The position numbers were made by a program, and so were the translations under genes. This document shows, one piece after another, positions 51,350 through 60,724 of a DNA stretch of 64,000 nt; within the stretch, counting starts at the first letter, position 1; each line of letters begins with the position of its first letter. The stretch comes from Pelomonas sp. Root1444. GTDB lineage: Bacteria; Pseudomonadota; Gammaproteobacteria; Burkholderiales; Burkholderiaceae_C. Where the stretch lies: assembly GCF_001426885.1 (NCBI RefSeq), contig NZ_LMFP01000003.1, positions 1,299,701 through 1,363,700 on the forward strand, in the 5' to 3' direction. The notes under the pieces are model-generated. The model searched no databases, was not told the origin of the DNA, and worked only from the letters and a program-made list of their open reading frames with translations.

Positions 51350-53323
51350 ATGAAGAACGACCTCCCCCTGGACCAGCTCATCAACGACGCCACCAAGAGC
51401 GCGGCGCGGCCCCGCAAGATCTGGGAGATCCGCACCGAGGAACAGCACTACGCGTTCCTGCAGGACAAGGAGATGGCCGAGCGCAACCGCTACGGCCAGA
51501 AGATCGACCTGATCGAGCACGTGAAGGCCGAGGCGCCGCACCTGACGCCGGGCCGCTCGATGTTCATCAACGAGAACCCGGCGGTCGGCACCAACCCCAA
51601 CCGCAACAAGCAGCACGGCTTCTTCTTCACGGCCGACAACTGCATCGGCTGCCACGCCTGCGAGGCCGCCTGCTCCGAGAAGAACGAGAACCCGCCTCAC
51701 CTGGCCTTCCGCTCGGTGGGCTATGTGGAAGGCGGCAGCTTCCCCGACTACAAGCGCATGAACATCTCCATGGCCTGCAACCATTGCGATGACCCGGTCT
51801 GCTTGCGCGGCTGCCCGACGCGCGCCTACACCAAGCACACCGAGTACGGCGCCGTGCTGCAAGACCCCGAGACCTGCTTCGGCTGCGGCTACTGCACCTG
51901 GGTGTGCCCGTACAACGCGCCGCAGCTGGACCCCGTCAAGGGCCAGGTCTCCAAGTGCAACATGTGCGTGGACCGCCTGGAAGTGGGCCTCAAGCCCGCC
52001 TGCGTGTCCGCCTGCGTGGGCAATGCGCTGGACTTCGGCGTCATCGAGAACATCCCCGCCAACCGCGAGCAGGCGCGTGTGGAGATCCCCGGCTTCCCGT
52101 CGCCCGAGATCACCCACCCCAACATCCGCTTCCAGCAGATCAAGAAGCTGCCGGACGAGATGACGCGCACCGACTCCATGCCGGTGAAGTACCACAAGGA
52201 CGGCGAAGGCCGCTACCGCCCGGCCATCGACCAGAAGCTGGGCAAGGAACGCCACTGGAACCTCAAGCGCCTGTCGTCGCGCGAGAACCCGCTGGTGCTG
52301 TTCACGCTGGCCGCGCAGACGGCCGCCGGCGCGTTCGCGCTGAGCTTCCTGGGTGCGCAACTGGGCCTGGACGGCTTCACCGCCTTCGCCGCCTCGGCGA
52401 TGTACGTGCCGCTGGCCATGCTGTGCTTCGGCTTGGTGGCCTTCGGCCTGTTCATGTCGACGATGCACCTGGGCAAGCCGCACCGCTTCTACCGCGGCTT
52501 CAACAACCTGCGCCATTCGCCGGTGTCCCGCGAGGGCCTGGGCATCGCCATCTTCATGGCCGCGCTGGGCATGCACATCGCGTTCAGCCTGCCGGCCAAT
52601 CCGGTGTTCGCGGGCCTGTTCCAGAGCGTGTTCGGCATCACACCCGATGCCATCGTGCCAGCGTCGCTGACGAGCGCGGCCGCCACCGCCGCCGGCTACC
52701 TCGCGCTGGCCGGCAGCGCCGCGGGCCTGTACTACATGTACCGCTGCTACCGCATCAAGGCCCGCCCGTTCTGGAACCACTGGCAGACCGGCACCTCCTT
52801 CGGCGGCAACATGCTGTCGCTGGGCGGCCTGCTGGCCGGCACCGTGCTGGTGGCCACGCTGGGCCTGACGGGTGAAAGCTTCACGATGGTCGTCCGCGTC
52901 GCCGCCGCCGCGCTGTGCGTGGGCCTGCTGCTGGAAGGCGTCGGCCTGCTGGCCCATGGCCGCGAGATGGGTAGCGCCGAGCATGAAGGCGGCGCCGCGC
53001 ACTACGTGCTGAGCACGACCTTCGGCAAGACCTATCTGCTGCGCAACACGCTGCTGGGCCTGAACCTGCTGCTGGCCGCCGGCCTGCTGGCCAGCCTGCT
53101 GCTGAATGACGGCGTGCATGCGCTGCAGCTGCTGGGCCTGGCCGTGTCGGGCCTGACGCTGGTGGCCACCGCGCTGATGGGCCGCGCGCTGTTCTACGTG
53201 CTGGTCATCCCCACCACCATGCCCGGCGCCTTCTTCTGGAAGAACAAGGGCTTCGAGCAGCACGCCCGCGACATCGGCCTGGCCAACATGCCGCAAGTGG
53301 GCGTCGCGCCCCTCCGCCACTGA
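51350..53323 (+). CDS. Fused 4Fe-4S ferredoxin (DmsB-like) and membrane anchor (DmsC-like) electron-transfer subunit
   Basis: 657 residues (ATG 51350; GTG 51341 adds three). N-terminal half: four cluster motifs CIGCHACEAAC, CNHCDDPVCLRGC, CFGCGYCTWVC and CNMC...CVSAC (about 100-225), as in DmsB/NrfC. C-terminal half (about 315-655): eight or so membrane helices of the DmsC/NrfD anchor type. In DMSO reductases these are separate proteins. Starts 17 nt after nasA, so it should pass quinol electrons to the cytoplasmic nitrate reductase. A ferredoxin-independent route is inferred from this. Confidence 0.87.
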   Translation: MKNDLPLDQLINDATKSAARPRKIWEIRTEEQHYAFLQDKEMAERNRYGQKIDLIEHVKAEAPHLTPGRSMFINENPAVGTNPNRNKQHGFFFTADNCIGCHACEAACSEKNENPPHLAFRSVGYVEGGSFPDYKRMNISMACNHCDDPVCLRGCPTRAYTKHTEYGAVLQDPETCFGCGYCTWVCPYNAPQLDPVKGQVSKCNMCVDRLEVGLKPACVSACVGNALDFGVIENIPANREQARVEIPGFPSPEITHPNIRFQQIKKLPDEMTRTDSMPVKYHKDGEGRYRPAIDQKLGKERHWNLKRLSSRENPLVLFTLAAQTAAGAFALSFLGAQLGLDGFTAFAASAMYVPLAMLCFGLVAFGLFMSTMHLGKPHRFYRGFNNLRHSPVSREGLGIAIFMAALGMHIAFSLPANPVFAGLFQSVFGITPDAIVPASLTSAAATAAGYLALAGSAAGLYYMYRCYRIKARPFWNHWQTGTSFGGNMLSLGGLLAGTVLVATLGLTGESFTMVVRVAAAALCVGLLLEGVGLLAHGREMGSAEHEGGAAHYVLSTTFGKTYLLRNTLLGLNLLLAAGLLASLLLNDGVHALQLLGLAVSGLTLVATALMGRALFYVLVIPTTMPGAFFWKNKGFEQHARDIGLANMPQVGVAPLRH

Positions 53324-53718
53324 TGCAGCTCCCCGACCTGCTGGACCGCCGCTGCGTGGTCGGCATCAACTACTTCGACCTGGACGGTTCGCTGCTGCGC
53401 CAGCGCCAGCTGGCCGGCCGGGTGCTGAGGGTCGATGCCGAGCAAGGCATCACTCTGGCACTGCAGCACAGCGACCCGGCCGTCGCGCCGGCCGAGTTCA
53501 TGCTGCCGCCGGACCTGCGCGCCTGGTTCAAGGCTCCGCCCGGTCACTACCGGAACGTGGCCTCCGGCGTCGACATGCAGAGCCCGGACTATCTGGTGAC
53601 CTGGGATGTGCACCGCACGCAGGGCAATGCCGAAGAGGGCCAGCACGAATGGTGGGACTGGGTGCCCAACACGGAGCGCCCGCAGGTGGGCGCCCAACCG
53701 GCGGCCGAGACCTCGTAA
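53323..53718 (+). CDS. Conserved hypothetical protein of the nitrate reductase operon
   Basis: 131 residues; its ATG shares one base with the previous stop. Beta-rich start (CVVGINYFDLDGSLLRQRQL), PAEFMLPPDLRAWFKAPPGHY, SPDYLVTWDVHRTQG, acidic end. No family recognised. The coupling suggests a role in assembly or function of the NasA-DmsBC complex. Confidence 0.7.
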   Translation: MQLPDLLDRRCVVGINYFDLDGSLLRQRQLAGRVLRVDAEQGITLALQHSDPAVAPAEFMLPPDLRAWFKAPPGHYRNVASGVDMQSPDYLVTWDVHRTQGNAEEGQHEWWDWVPNTERPQVGAQPAAETS

Positions 53719-53787
53719 AGAAGGCGCGCCGCGCCGTCGCCCTGTGCGCCGGCAGCAACCCGGAGCGGGTCGAGAGCCAGTCCCGGG

Positions 53788-55338
53788 CTAGCTCAGCTTG
53801 AACGAGGCGACGAGGCCGGCCAGGCGCACGGCCTGCTCCTTCAGCGACTGAGCGGCCGCAGCGGACTCCTCCACCAGCGCAGCGTTCTGCTGCGTCATCT
53901 GGTCCAGCTCCATCACGGTGCCGTTGACCTGCGCGATGCCTTGGCTCTGCTCGGCAGCGGCCGCGCTGATCTCGCCGATGATGTCGGTCACGCGCTGCAC
54001 GGAGCCGACGATGTCGGTCATCGTCGTGCCGGCGTCGTTGACCAGGCTGGTGCCGGCCTCGACACGCTCGACGCTGGCACCGATCAGTCCCTTGATCTCG
54101 CGCGCTGCTTCCGCCGAACGCTGGGCCAGCGAGCGCACTTCGCCCGCCACGACCGCGAAGCCGCGGCCCTGCTCGCCCGCGCGCGCCGCCTCCACGGCGG
54201 CATTCAGCGCCAGGATGTTGGTCTGGAAGGCGATGCCGTCGATGGTGCCGATGATGTCGGCGATCTTCTTGCTGGCGTTGTTGATCTCGCCCATGGTGCT
54301 GACCACGCGCGACACCACCTCGCCACCGCGGCCGGCCGTCTCGGCGGCGGCACCGGCGAGCTGCTTGGCCGTCATGGCCGAATCGGCGCTCTGGCTGACG
54401 GTGCCGGTCAGCTGCGTCATGGAGCTGGACGCCTGCTGCAGGTTGGACGCCGTCTGCTCCGTGCGGTGCGACAAGTCCATGTTGCCGCTGGCCACCTCGC
54501 TGGAGGCGACCTGGATGCTCTCGGCCGACTCGCGCACCTGGCCGACGATCTCGGACAGCGACTTCTGCATGGCAGCCAGGGCCTGCATCATCTCGGCGGA
54601 CTCGTCCTTGCCGCTGGCCTCGGGCGCGCGCGACAGGTCGCCGCCGGCCATGCGTTCGGCAAAGCGCTTGGCGGCCGTCAGCGGGCCGATGATGGAGCGC
54701 GAGATCTGCACCGCCAGCACGGCGCCCACGATGACGCAGACGGCGAAGGCGACCAGGAAGACGATGAAGGCGCTGCCGACCATGCCGTCGACCTTCGTGA
54801 AGATGGCGTCACCGCGTTTCTTCAGGTCGGCCTCGATGTTGGTGAGCATGGCCAGCGCCGGCTCGTAGGCTGCGTCGGCGGCCTTCATGTCGTCGAATGC
54901 CGACTGCGAGTCGGCATAGCCGTCGGCCAGCAGCTTGTCGGCGGCCGGGCGTGCGGCCTTGCGATAGGCAGCCATCAGCTCGCGGAACTTGGCGAGGTTG
55001 TCCTTGCCCGTTTGCTCGGTCGCCATGGCGCCGAAGTCGTCCATGGCCTGGTCCAGGCCCGCCTGGGCCGTGTCCCACTCCTTGCGGGCGCGAGCCAGGG
55101 CTTCCTTGTTGAAGATGGAAGCCACCAGCGTCGACGTGGCCGCCCTGCTCTGCAGCAACTGGCTGCGCGCCGCCATGGTGATGTTGGCGGTCGGAATGAG
55201 CTTCTGCGTGATGCCCTGGATGGCCTTCTGCGACACCTGCAGGCCGAAGCCGCCGACGGCGGCCAGGACCGCCGTCATCGCCAGGATGATGCCGAAGGCC
55301 AGCCAGAGTCTGGCTTGGATGCGCAGGCGACGCAGCAT
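53788..55338 (-). CDS. Methyl-accepting chemotaxis protein
   Basis: 516 residues from ATG 55338 with AAGGAG upstream. First membrane helix (about 10-32), periplasmic four-helix sensor (35-190), second helix (about 192-215), HAMP, and the signalling domain with the hairpin tip [21 protein letters not shown]. No C-terminal CheR-binding pentapeptide. Detects an unknown periplasmic signal and controls CheA. Confidence 0.9.
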   Translation of the reverse strand: MLRRLRIQARLWLAFGIILAMTAVLAAVGGFGLQVSQKAIQGITQKLIPTANITMAARSQLLQSRAATSTLVASIFNKEALARARKEWDTAQAGLDQAMDDFGAMATEQTGKDNLAKFRELMAAYRKAARPAADKLLADGYADSQSAFDDMKAADAAYEPALAMLTNIEADLKKRGDAIFTKVDGMVGSAFIVFLVAFAVCVIVGAVLAVQISRSIIGPLTAAKRFAERMAGGDLSRAPEASGKDESAEMMQALAAMQKSLSEIVGQVRESAESIQVASSEVASGNMDLSHRTEQTASNLQQASSSMTQLTGTVSQSADSAMTAKQLAGAAAETAGRGGEVVSRVVSTMGEINNASKKIADIIGTIDGIAFQTNILALNAAVEAARAGEQGRGFAVVAGEVRSLAQRSAEAAREIKGLIGASVERVEAGTSLVNDAGTTMTDIVGSVQRVTDIIGEISAAAAEQSQGIAQVNGTVMELDQMTQQNAALVEESAAAAQSLKEQAVRLAGLVASFKLS

Positions 55339-55453
55339 GGGGTTCTCCTTGTGGGACAGAGCGGTCGGGGGGTCTTCGATTGAAGCAGAAACCCGCACAG
55401 GAACGGGAAATCCTGCTGGTAGGCTCGCGGCATCGTTCACGCCACAGCCCAAC

Positions 55454-56218
55454 ATGAGCTTTCTGGCCATCGACATCGGCAACACGCGGCTCAAGTGGGC
55501 CGTCTATCCGGATGGGGCGGAGCCGGGCAGCCCGCCTGAGCAGCATGGCGCCGTCTTCCTGGAAAACATCGACCGCCTGGCCGACGAGGACTGGCAGAAC
55601 CTGGCGCCGCCGACGCGCATCCTGGGCAGCAATGTGGCCGGCGACGCGGTGCGCCGCCGGGTCGAGGAGCAGATGGAGCACTGGGACCTGGCGGCGCGCT
55701 GGGTCGTGCCTTCGTCCGAGGCCGCCGGCGTGACCAACGGCTACGACCACCCGACGCGCCTGGGCGCCGACCGCTGGGTGGCCGTCATCGGCGCGCATGC
55801 CCATGCAAGGAAGCGCGGCTTCGACGGACCGGTGCTGACCGTGATGGTCGGCACGGCGGTCACGGTCGATGCGTTGTCGAGCAGCGGCCAGTTCCTCGGC
55901 GGCCTCATCCTCCCGGGCCACGGCATCATGCTGCGCGCGCTGGAAGGCGGCACCGCCGGCCTGCGCGTACCCACCGGCGAGGTGCGCGACTTCCCCACCA
56001 ACACCAGCGACGCACTGACGACCGGCGGCACCTTCGCCATCACCGGCGCCATCGAGCGCATGTCCCGGCTGCTGCGCCAGCGCGAAGGTCGCGAACCGCT
56101 GGTGCTGATGACCGGCGGCGCGGGCTGGAAGGTGGCGCCGTCGCTGGACGTGCCGCATGAGCTGGTCGAAGGGTTGATCTTCGACGGCTTGCTGGCGATC
56201 AATGCCGCAAGGGGCTGA
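55454..56218 (+). CDS. coaX: Type III pantothenate kinase
   Basis: 254 residues from ATG 55454. Phosphate-binding [25 protein letters not shown], the GTAVTVDAL motif, [15 protein letters not shown] and TGGAGWKV near the C-terminus. First step of coenzyme A synthesis: pantothenate to 4'-phosphopantothenate. Divergent from the chemoreceptor gene and convergent (3 nt apart) with the hybrid kinase gene. Confidence 0.93.
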   Translation: MSFLAIDIGNTRLKWAVYPDGAEPGSPPEQHGAVFLENIDRLADEDWQNLAPPTRILGSNVAGDAVRRRVEEQMEHWDLAARWVVPSSEAAGVTNGYDHPTRLGADRWVAVIGAHAHARKRGFDGPVLTVMVGTAVTVDALSSSGQFLGGLILPGHGIMLRALEGGTAGLRVPTGEVRDFPTNTSDALTTGGTFAITGAIERMSRLLRQREGREPLVLMTGGAGWKVAPSLDVPHELVEGLIFDGLLAINAARG

Positions 56219-56221
56219 CGG

Positions 56222-58612
56222 TCAAGGACTTCCGGCCGCCGCAGGCGGTTCCGCGACGGGATCGATGGCACGCCTGATCACCTCGTCGACACCTCGCAGC
56301 AGCCTGCCCGCATCGGTGGGTTTGCTCATGGCGACGATCGCCTGGGTCGCTCGCAGCAGGGCCGGATCGACGCTGTCCAACGTGCCGGTCAGCAGGATCG
56401 CCGGCACGCATTCCTCGACCGCCGCACGGACCTGTTCAATGGCCGCCAAGCCGTCCTGGCCGTTTGCCAGCTGGTAGTCCGCCACGATCAGGTCCGGCGT
56501 GCGCAGGTGCTGGCCCAGCTGCGCCAGCGCCTCGTCCGCCGAGGCACTGCAGAGCGCCTGGGCGTTCCACTGGCCAAACACGTCGCCCAAGGCCTCGCGG
56601 TTGTGCGGGTGATCGTCGATGACCAAGACGAACACGCCGTGCAGATCGTACCCGCCGACCGGCGCGGCCGCGTTCGCCAACGCCATGCTCGAATGCAGGG
56701 AGACGAGGGGGACGCAGATCTCGAACATCGAACCCCGTGCGGGCGTGGACCGCATGCGCAGGCCGTGCCCCAGCATCGCGGCACTGCGCTTCACGATGGA
56801 CAGGCCCAGCCCCAGTCCCTCGGCGCGGGCCGCACGGCCACCGCCCACGCGGTAGAACTCCTCGAACACCTGCTCCTGATGCTCAGCGGCGATGCCTATG
56901 CCAGTGTCGAAAACCTGGATCGCCAGCGCCTGCCCGCGGCGCCGGCAGCCGAGCAGCACACCACCACGCGTCGTGTAGCGGATCGCATTGGAGACGAGGT
57001 TGCCCAGCACGCGCTCGAGCATCAGGGCATCGGTGCGCACGACGGCGTCGCAGGGCCTCACGCGCAGCGCCAGCCCGGCCTCGCGTGCCTGCGGGCCATA
57101 GGCCGTCTCGACGCGCTCCAGCATGGGTCGCAGCGGGATGTTCTGCAGTTCGGGCCTGATCACACCGGCGTCTAGCTTGGAGATGTCCAGCAAGCTGCTG
57201 AACAACCCCTCCATCACCGCCACCGATGCGAGCACCTTGTCTGCGAGTCCCGCCAGTTCGGGCCGGTCCAGGCGCAATCTCAGCACGCCGGTCAGCAGGC
57301 CCACGGTGTGCATGGGCTGGCGAAGATCGTGGCTGGCGGCGGCGAGGAAGCGCGTCTTGGCGGCGTTCGCCCGCTCGGCCTCTTCGGTGCGCAGGCGGAG
57401 CTCCTCCATGTTGGCGATCAACTGCGTGTTCAGCCGCGCCAGCTCCCCGGCCTGCTCGCCAAGCTGCTCATTGGCGCGCGACAGCGCACGCGTCCGGTCC
57501 TCGACCTTGGTCTCCAGCCCGGCGTAGGAGGCTTCCAGTTCGGCCGCCATCACATTGAAGTCCTGCGCGAGCATCTCGATCTCGTCGCCGCTTTGCACTT
57601 GCAGACGCGAGCCGAGGTCGCCCTGTGCGATGCGACTTGCCGCCTGCCGCAGCTTGACGATGGGCGTGGCCATGCGCGCGGCCAAGCGCAGGCTCGCAAA
57701 CAACGCAAGCGCCAGACCCAAGCTCATCAAAAGCAGCGTGCGTTGCAGCGTGGACATCGCCGGCGCCAAGGCGACCGCCCGCGGCACCTCGACGACGACC
57801 AGCCAATCGGTCATTTCCACGCGTGCCGCGCTGGCGATCACGGCGGCGCCGCCCAGGTCCTCGGCGTCGAGCGCCCCGGAGGCATCCCGCGTCGCGCCGG
57901 CGCGATCGCGCAGCAAGCGCACCGGCGGAAAGTCGGTCATGTCGAGGCTGCGTGACACATGCGTCGCCACCGGGTGGGCAATCAGCCGGTTGGCGGCATC
58001 GATGACAAAGACCCGCCCGTCGCCGATGCCGGCAAGGCCACCGCTGACGTCGGTCAGAAAGCGCAGATTGACGGCTGCGACCGTCAATGCGCCGCCGGGG
58101 CCCCGGTCCGGCACGGTCAGAAGCATCGTGGGCTCGCTGGCGCCACGAAAGAACGGCTGTTCGAACCCGACGGACGCCGGCCTGCCTTCTTGCGGCGCCG
58201 CCATGAAGGCGGTCTGCTGCTGCGAGAACAGCCGGTCGGGCTGGCTGCGCGACACGAACAACTGCTCGCGCCCCGTGCGATCGACCGACTGCAGCTCCAG
58301 GATGGCCGGGTGCAGCACCATCAGGCGCTGGAACTCCTGGCGCCTGGCCTGCAGCCCGAACGGCTCCTGGCCCCACGGCAGCTTGGCGGCGTCGGCGATA
58401 CCGGCGGTCAACGTCTTCAGGTATTGCTCGATCTCACGCGCCGCGGCCATCGCCTGTGCCGCCTGCAGGCGCGAGATGTGCTCGCGGGCCTCGCGGTAGC
58501 CGAAGTACATCTCGCTGAGGCCCGAGACGAGGATCAGCGCCGTCGCGATGCTGCCGATCAGCCAGGCATAGCGCCGGGCCAGGCCGCGGGGTTGCAAAGC
58601 CTGCATCCGCAT
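56222..58612 (-). CDS. Hybrid sensor histidine kinase with dCache-like sensor and receiver domain
   Basis: 796 residues from ATG 58612, 4 nt after the upstream gene stops. First membrane helix (about 17-40), periplasmic Cache-like sensor (about 45-285; HPAILELQSVDRTG, VRFV-like NLRFLTDVSGG), second helix (about 290-310), HAMP, coiled coil, HisKA with AAASHDLRQPMHTVGLL and HATPase with VLGNLVSNAIRYTT, FDTGIGI and GLGLGLSIVKRSA, then a receiver with Asp in LIVADYQLANG. Operon with an ABC-type binding protein, which may present the signal ligand. Confidence 0.9.
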   Translation of the reverse strand: MRMQALQPRGLARRYAWLIGSIATALILVSGLSEMYFGYREAREHISRLQAAQAMAAAREIEQYLKTLTAGIADAAKLPWGQEPFGLQARRQEFQRLMVLHPAILELQSVDRTGREQLFVSRSQPDRLFSQQQTAFMAAPQEGRPASVGFEQPFFRGASEPTMLLTVPDRGPGGALTVAAVNLRFLTDVSGGLAGIGDGRVFVIDAANRLIAHPVATHVSRSLDMTDFPPVRLLRDRAGATRDASGALDAEDLGGAAVIASAARVEMTDWLVVVEVPRAVALAPAMSTLQRTLLLMSLGLALALFASLRLAARMATPIVKLRQAASRIAQGDLGSRLQVQSGDEIEMLAQDFNVMAAELEASYAGLETKVEDRTRALSRANEQLGEQAGELARLNTQLIANMEELRLRTEEAERANAAKTRFLAAASHDLRQPMHTVGLLTGVLRLRLDRPELAGLADKVLASVAVMEGLFSSLLDISKLDAGVIRPELQNIPLRPMLERVETAYGPQAREAGLALRVRPCDAVVRTDALMLERVLGNLVSNAIRYTTRGGVLLGCRRRGQALAIQVFDTGIGIAAEHQEQVFEEFYRVGGGRAARAEGLGLGLSIVKRSAAMLGHGLRMRSTPARGSMFEICVPLVSLHSSMALANAAAPVGGYDLHGVFVLVIDDHPHNREALGDVFGQWNAQALCSASADEALAQLGQHLRTPDLIVADYQLANGQDGLAAIEQVRAAVEECVPAILLTGTLDSVDPALLRATQAIVAMSKPTDAGRLLRGVDEVIRRAIDPVAEPPAAAGSP

Positions 58613-58616
58613 GCGC

Positions 58617-59585
58617 TCAGTACACCCGGTCCGCACGCCGCACAACGGCAGGTGCGATGCGGTCGCCCGCGTCGGTCCTCAGCGCCAGCGTGAAGCGCTG
58701 CGGCGTCTGCACCGGGATCGCGCCGGCAAACTCGCCCTGGCAAACGCGGGCTGCCAGGTCCGCCAGCGCGTCGTAAGCGAAGGCGCTGTCCTGCGCATAG
58801 GCCATGGCTGCGCCCGCCTCCACCTCGCCGACCGTCGCATGCATGCCCGGCTTGCCAAGGCGCTTCAGGTGCGCGATGAGCTGGCGCTGCGCGAGGTAGG
58901 CGATATAGGTGGGCGGGATGTACCAGGCGTCGAAGCGCCTGGTCGCCGGATCGGTCATCAGCGCCTCGAGCTCACTGATGTTCTCGGCCAGCACCACCGT
59001 GGTCCGCAGGCCGATGTGGGCTGCCATTCGCCCCAGCCGGTTGTCGGGGTCGTACTCCTGCACCCAGTCCCGGTCGGCCAGCACAGCCACCTCGCGAAGG
59101 TGCGGCAACGCGTCCCTCAGGATTTCCAGCCGCTTCGCGTGCAGCTGGTCGGCCAGGGCAACGCCCGTGGTGGCCATGCGGGACGTTTGCATGGCATCCC
59201 GAACACCGCTCGCTATGGGGTCGGAGTAGGTGGCGAAGACCAGTGGCGTGCCCTTGGCGACCCGTGCGGCCACCGTCGATGTACGGCCCGTGGGCGTGAC
59301 GAGCAATCGGGCGTGCGCCTGCAACGCGCGCCCGACGGCGTCACGGATGCCTGCGTCGTCGCCGGCGCTTGCTCGAAACAGGCCGAGGTCGAAGGAACGC
59401 GCCAGTTCAGGATGCCGCTGGCGAAGCGCGGCCTCGAACTTGGCGAAGGACTCGTCTCTCGTCGTGACCCCTGTCCCGATGAAAGCGATCAGGCCGCGCG
59501 GCGGCTTGTGACTGGCGTCGGAGCGCAACCCAGCTGCCAGCAGCACAAGGGTCAAGCAACCAATCGCATGAGACAAAAGTGCCAT
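58617..59585 (-). CDS. ABC transporter substrate-binding-like protein (TrpX family)
   Basis: 322 residues. Signal peptide (AIGCLTLVLLAAGLRSDAS). Two-lobed binding fold with GLIAFIGTGVTTRDESFAKF, ARLLVTPTGRTSTVAARVA, PLVFATYSDPIASGVRDAM, LPHLREVAVLADR and RFDAWYIPPTYIAYL, as in the PF04392 (TrpX-like) family. No permease or ATPase follows; the next gene is the hybrid kinase, so it probably works as a periplasmic sensing partner. Confidence 0.83.
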   Translation of the reverse strand: MALLSHAIGCLTLVLLAAGLRSDASHKPPRGLIAFIGTGVTTRDESFAKFEAALRQRHPELARSFDLGLFRASAGDDAGIRDAVGRALQAHARLLVTPTGRTSTVAARVAKGTPLVFATYSDPIASGVRDAMQTSRMATTGVALADQLHAKRLEILRDALPHLREVAVLADRDWVQEYDPDNRLGRMAAHIGLRTTVVLAENISELEALMTDPATRRFDAWYIPPTYIAYLAQRQLIAHLKRLGKPGMHATVGEVEAGAAMAYAQDSAFAYDALADLAARVCQGEFAGAIPVQTPQRFTLALRTDAGDRIAPAVVRRADRVY

Positions 59586-59644
59586 GGGCGAGTATGGAAC
59601 ATCCCGTTACGCTTGCCGCGCCATCAACCTTCAGGAGAGGCGCC

Positions 59645-60025
59645 ATGTCTATCGAGCACGGTTTTGTTTGGATGAAGATTATTCCGGCAGCGGTGTCCAA
59701 AGCCGCGGACCTGAGCACGGCCGGCTACGGCGGAGTCAGCACCGAATCGGCGGATCGCCCACCCAGGCACGCGAGCACCGAGTCTGCGGATCGACCGCCC
59801 ACCGGGGCGAGCAACAAAAGTTCGGATCGCCCTCCGAAGCTGACGATCGTCGAGGAGACGACAGTGGCCGCAGCCGGGCAGCACACCGCGAAGTTCACCC
59901 GCGCCTTCAAGGACCATGGCGCTGCGAAAACCTGGCTGCAAGGCGACGAGGGCCAGCACTGGAAGACGGGGGCGCTGCGCTGCTGCCTGGTGGAGGTCAG
60001 CGAATCCACTGAATCGTTCTCATGA
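59645..60025 (+). CDS. Hypothetical protein with three STESADRPP-type repeats
   Basis: 126 residues from ATG 59645 with AGGAGAGG upstream. Between residues 32 and 65 are three tandem copies of a motif of about 12-13 residues: STESADRPPRHA, STESADRPPTGA, NKSSDRPPK. The C-terminal half (VAAAGQHTAKFTRAF, HGAAKTWLQGDEGQHWKTG) is a compact unit of unknown family. No membrane segment. The stop overlaps the start of the PAP2 gene by 4 nt, so they are coupled. Confidence 0.55.
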   Translation: MSIEHGFVWMKIIPAAVSKAADLSTAGYGGVSTESADRPPRHASTESADRPPTGASNKSSDRPPKLTIVEETTVAAAGQHTAKFTRAFKDHGAAKTWLQGDEGQHWKTGALRCCLVEVSESTESFS

Positions 60026-60724
60026 ACACGCAAGTCTTCCAACCTGAGCGCTGCCGGTTTCCGGATGACGCGTGGGGAGACCGGTTCAAGGAAAACGAGC
60101 GGTCACCCACGCCGCACCTGCCCCAGGACTGGCGCACGTTGCTGACTCTGCCCGACCCGCCCTGGCAGCGGACCGCAAGCGAATGTCGCTATCTCGTCGG
60201 CCTGAAATCGCCGCTTCGGCGTGATCGCCGGGCGGAGATCGAACGGCAGGGTCGTGGTTACGACATCGAGGCCACCTCGACGGTGCAGGCGGTCGTCGGC
60301 AGCGTCGAGGCGCCGGATCGCCCCGGCGCAAAGAAGGCCGTCAATGCGCTGTTCGACAACATGCTCGCGCCCATTTACCACTTCAAGCGGCGCTTCAAGC
60401 GCGGCCGGCCAGGCATGTGCTGCAGCGAGCCGCTGGAACCGATGTTCCCCCACGGCGACCGGGATCACCCGGCGCATCCGGCCTATCCCAGTGGCCATTC
60501 AACGCAGGCGCACGCCCTGGCATTTCTACGCCAGGCTGTTCCCGCAGTTGACTGACGCCCTGATGGCCGCGGCGGCGGACATTGCCTGGAATCGGGAGAT
60601 TGCCGGGCTGCACTATCCCAGTGATTCGCTCGCCGGCAAGCTGCTGGCATCGCAGCTGGTGGACATGCTCTTCGAGAACGCCACGTTCGCAGCGCTCGCC
60701 GAGGCAGCCGCCGCGGAGTTCTAA
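60022..60724 (+). pseudogene. PAP2-superfamily phosphatase, frameshifted
   Basis: The first frame (ATG 60022) carries the KRRFKRGRP motif (K-x6-RP) and YPSGHSTQAHALAF, then stops at 60555. The missing part, FYARLFPQLTDALMAAAADI and NREIAGLHYPSDSLAGKLL (R-x5-H-x3-D), follows in the +1 frame to 60724. Deleting one T from the TTT at about 60520-60522 restores a full 233-residue protein with all three PAP2 motifs. No signal peptide or membrane helices. It resembles bacterial acid-phosphatase/haloperoxidase-like proteins. Pseudogene, sequencing error or, less likely, programmed +1 slip on TTT-C. Confidence 0.8.
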
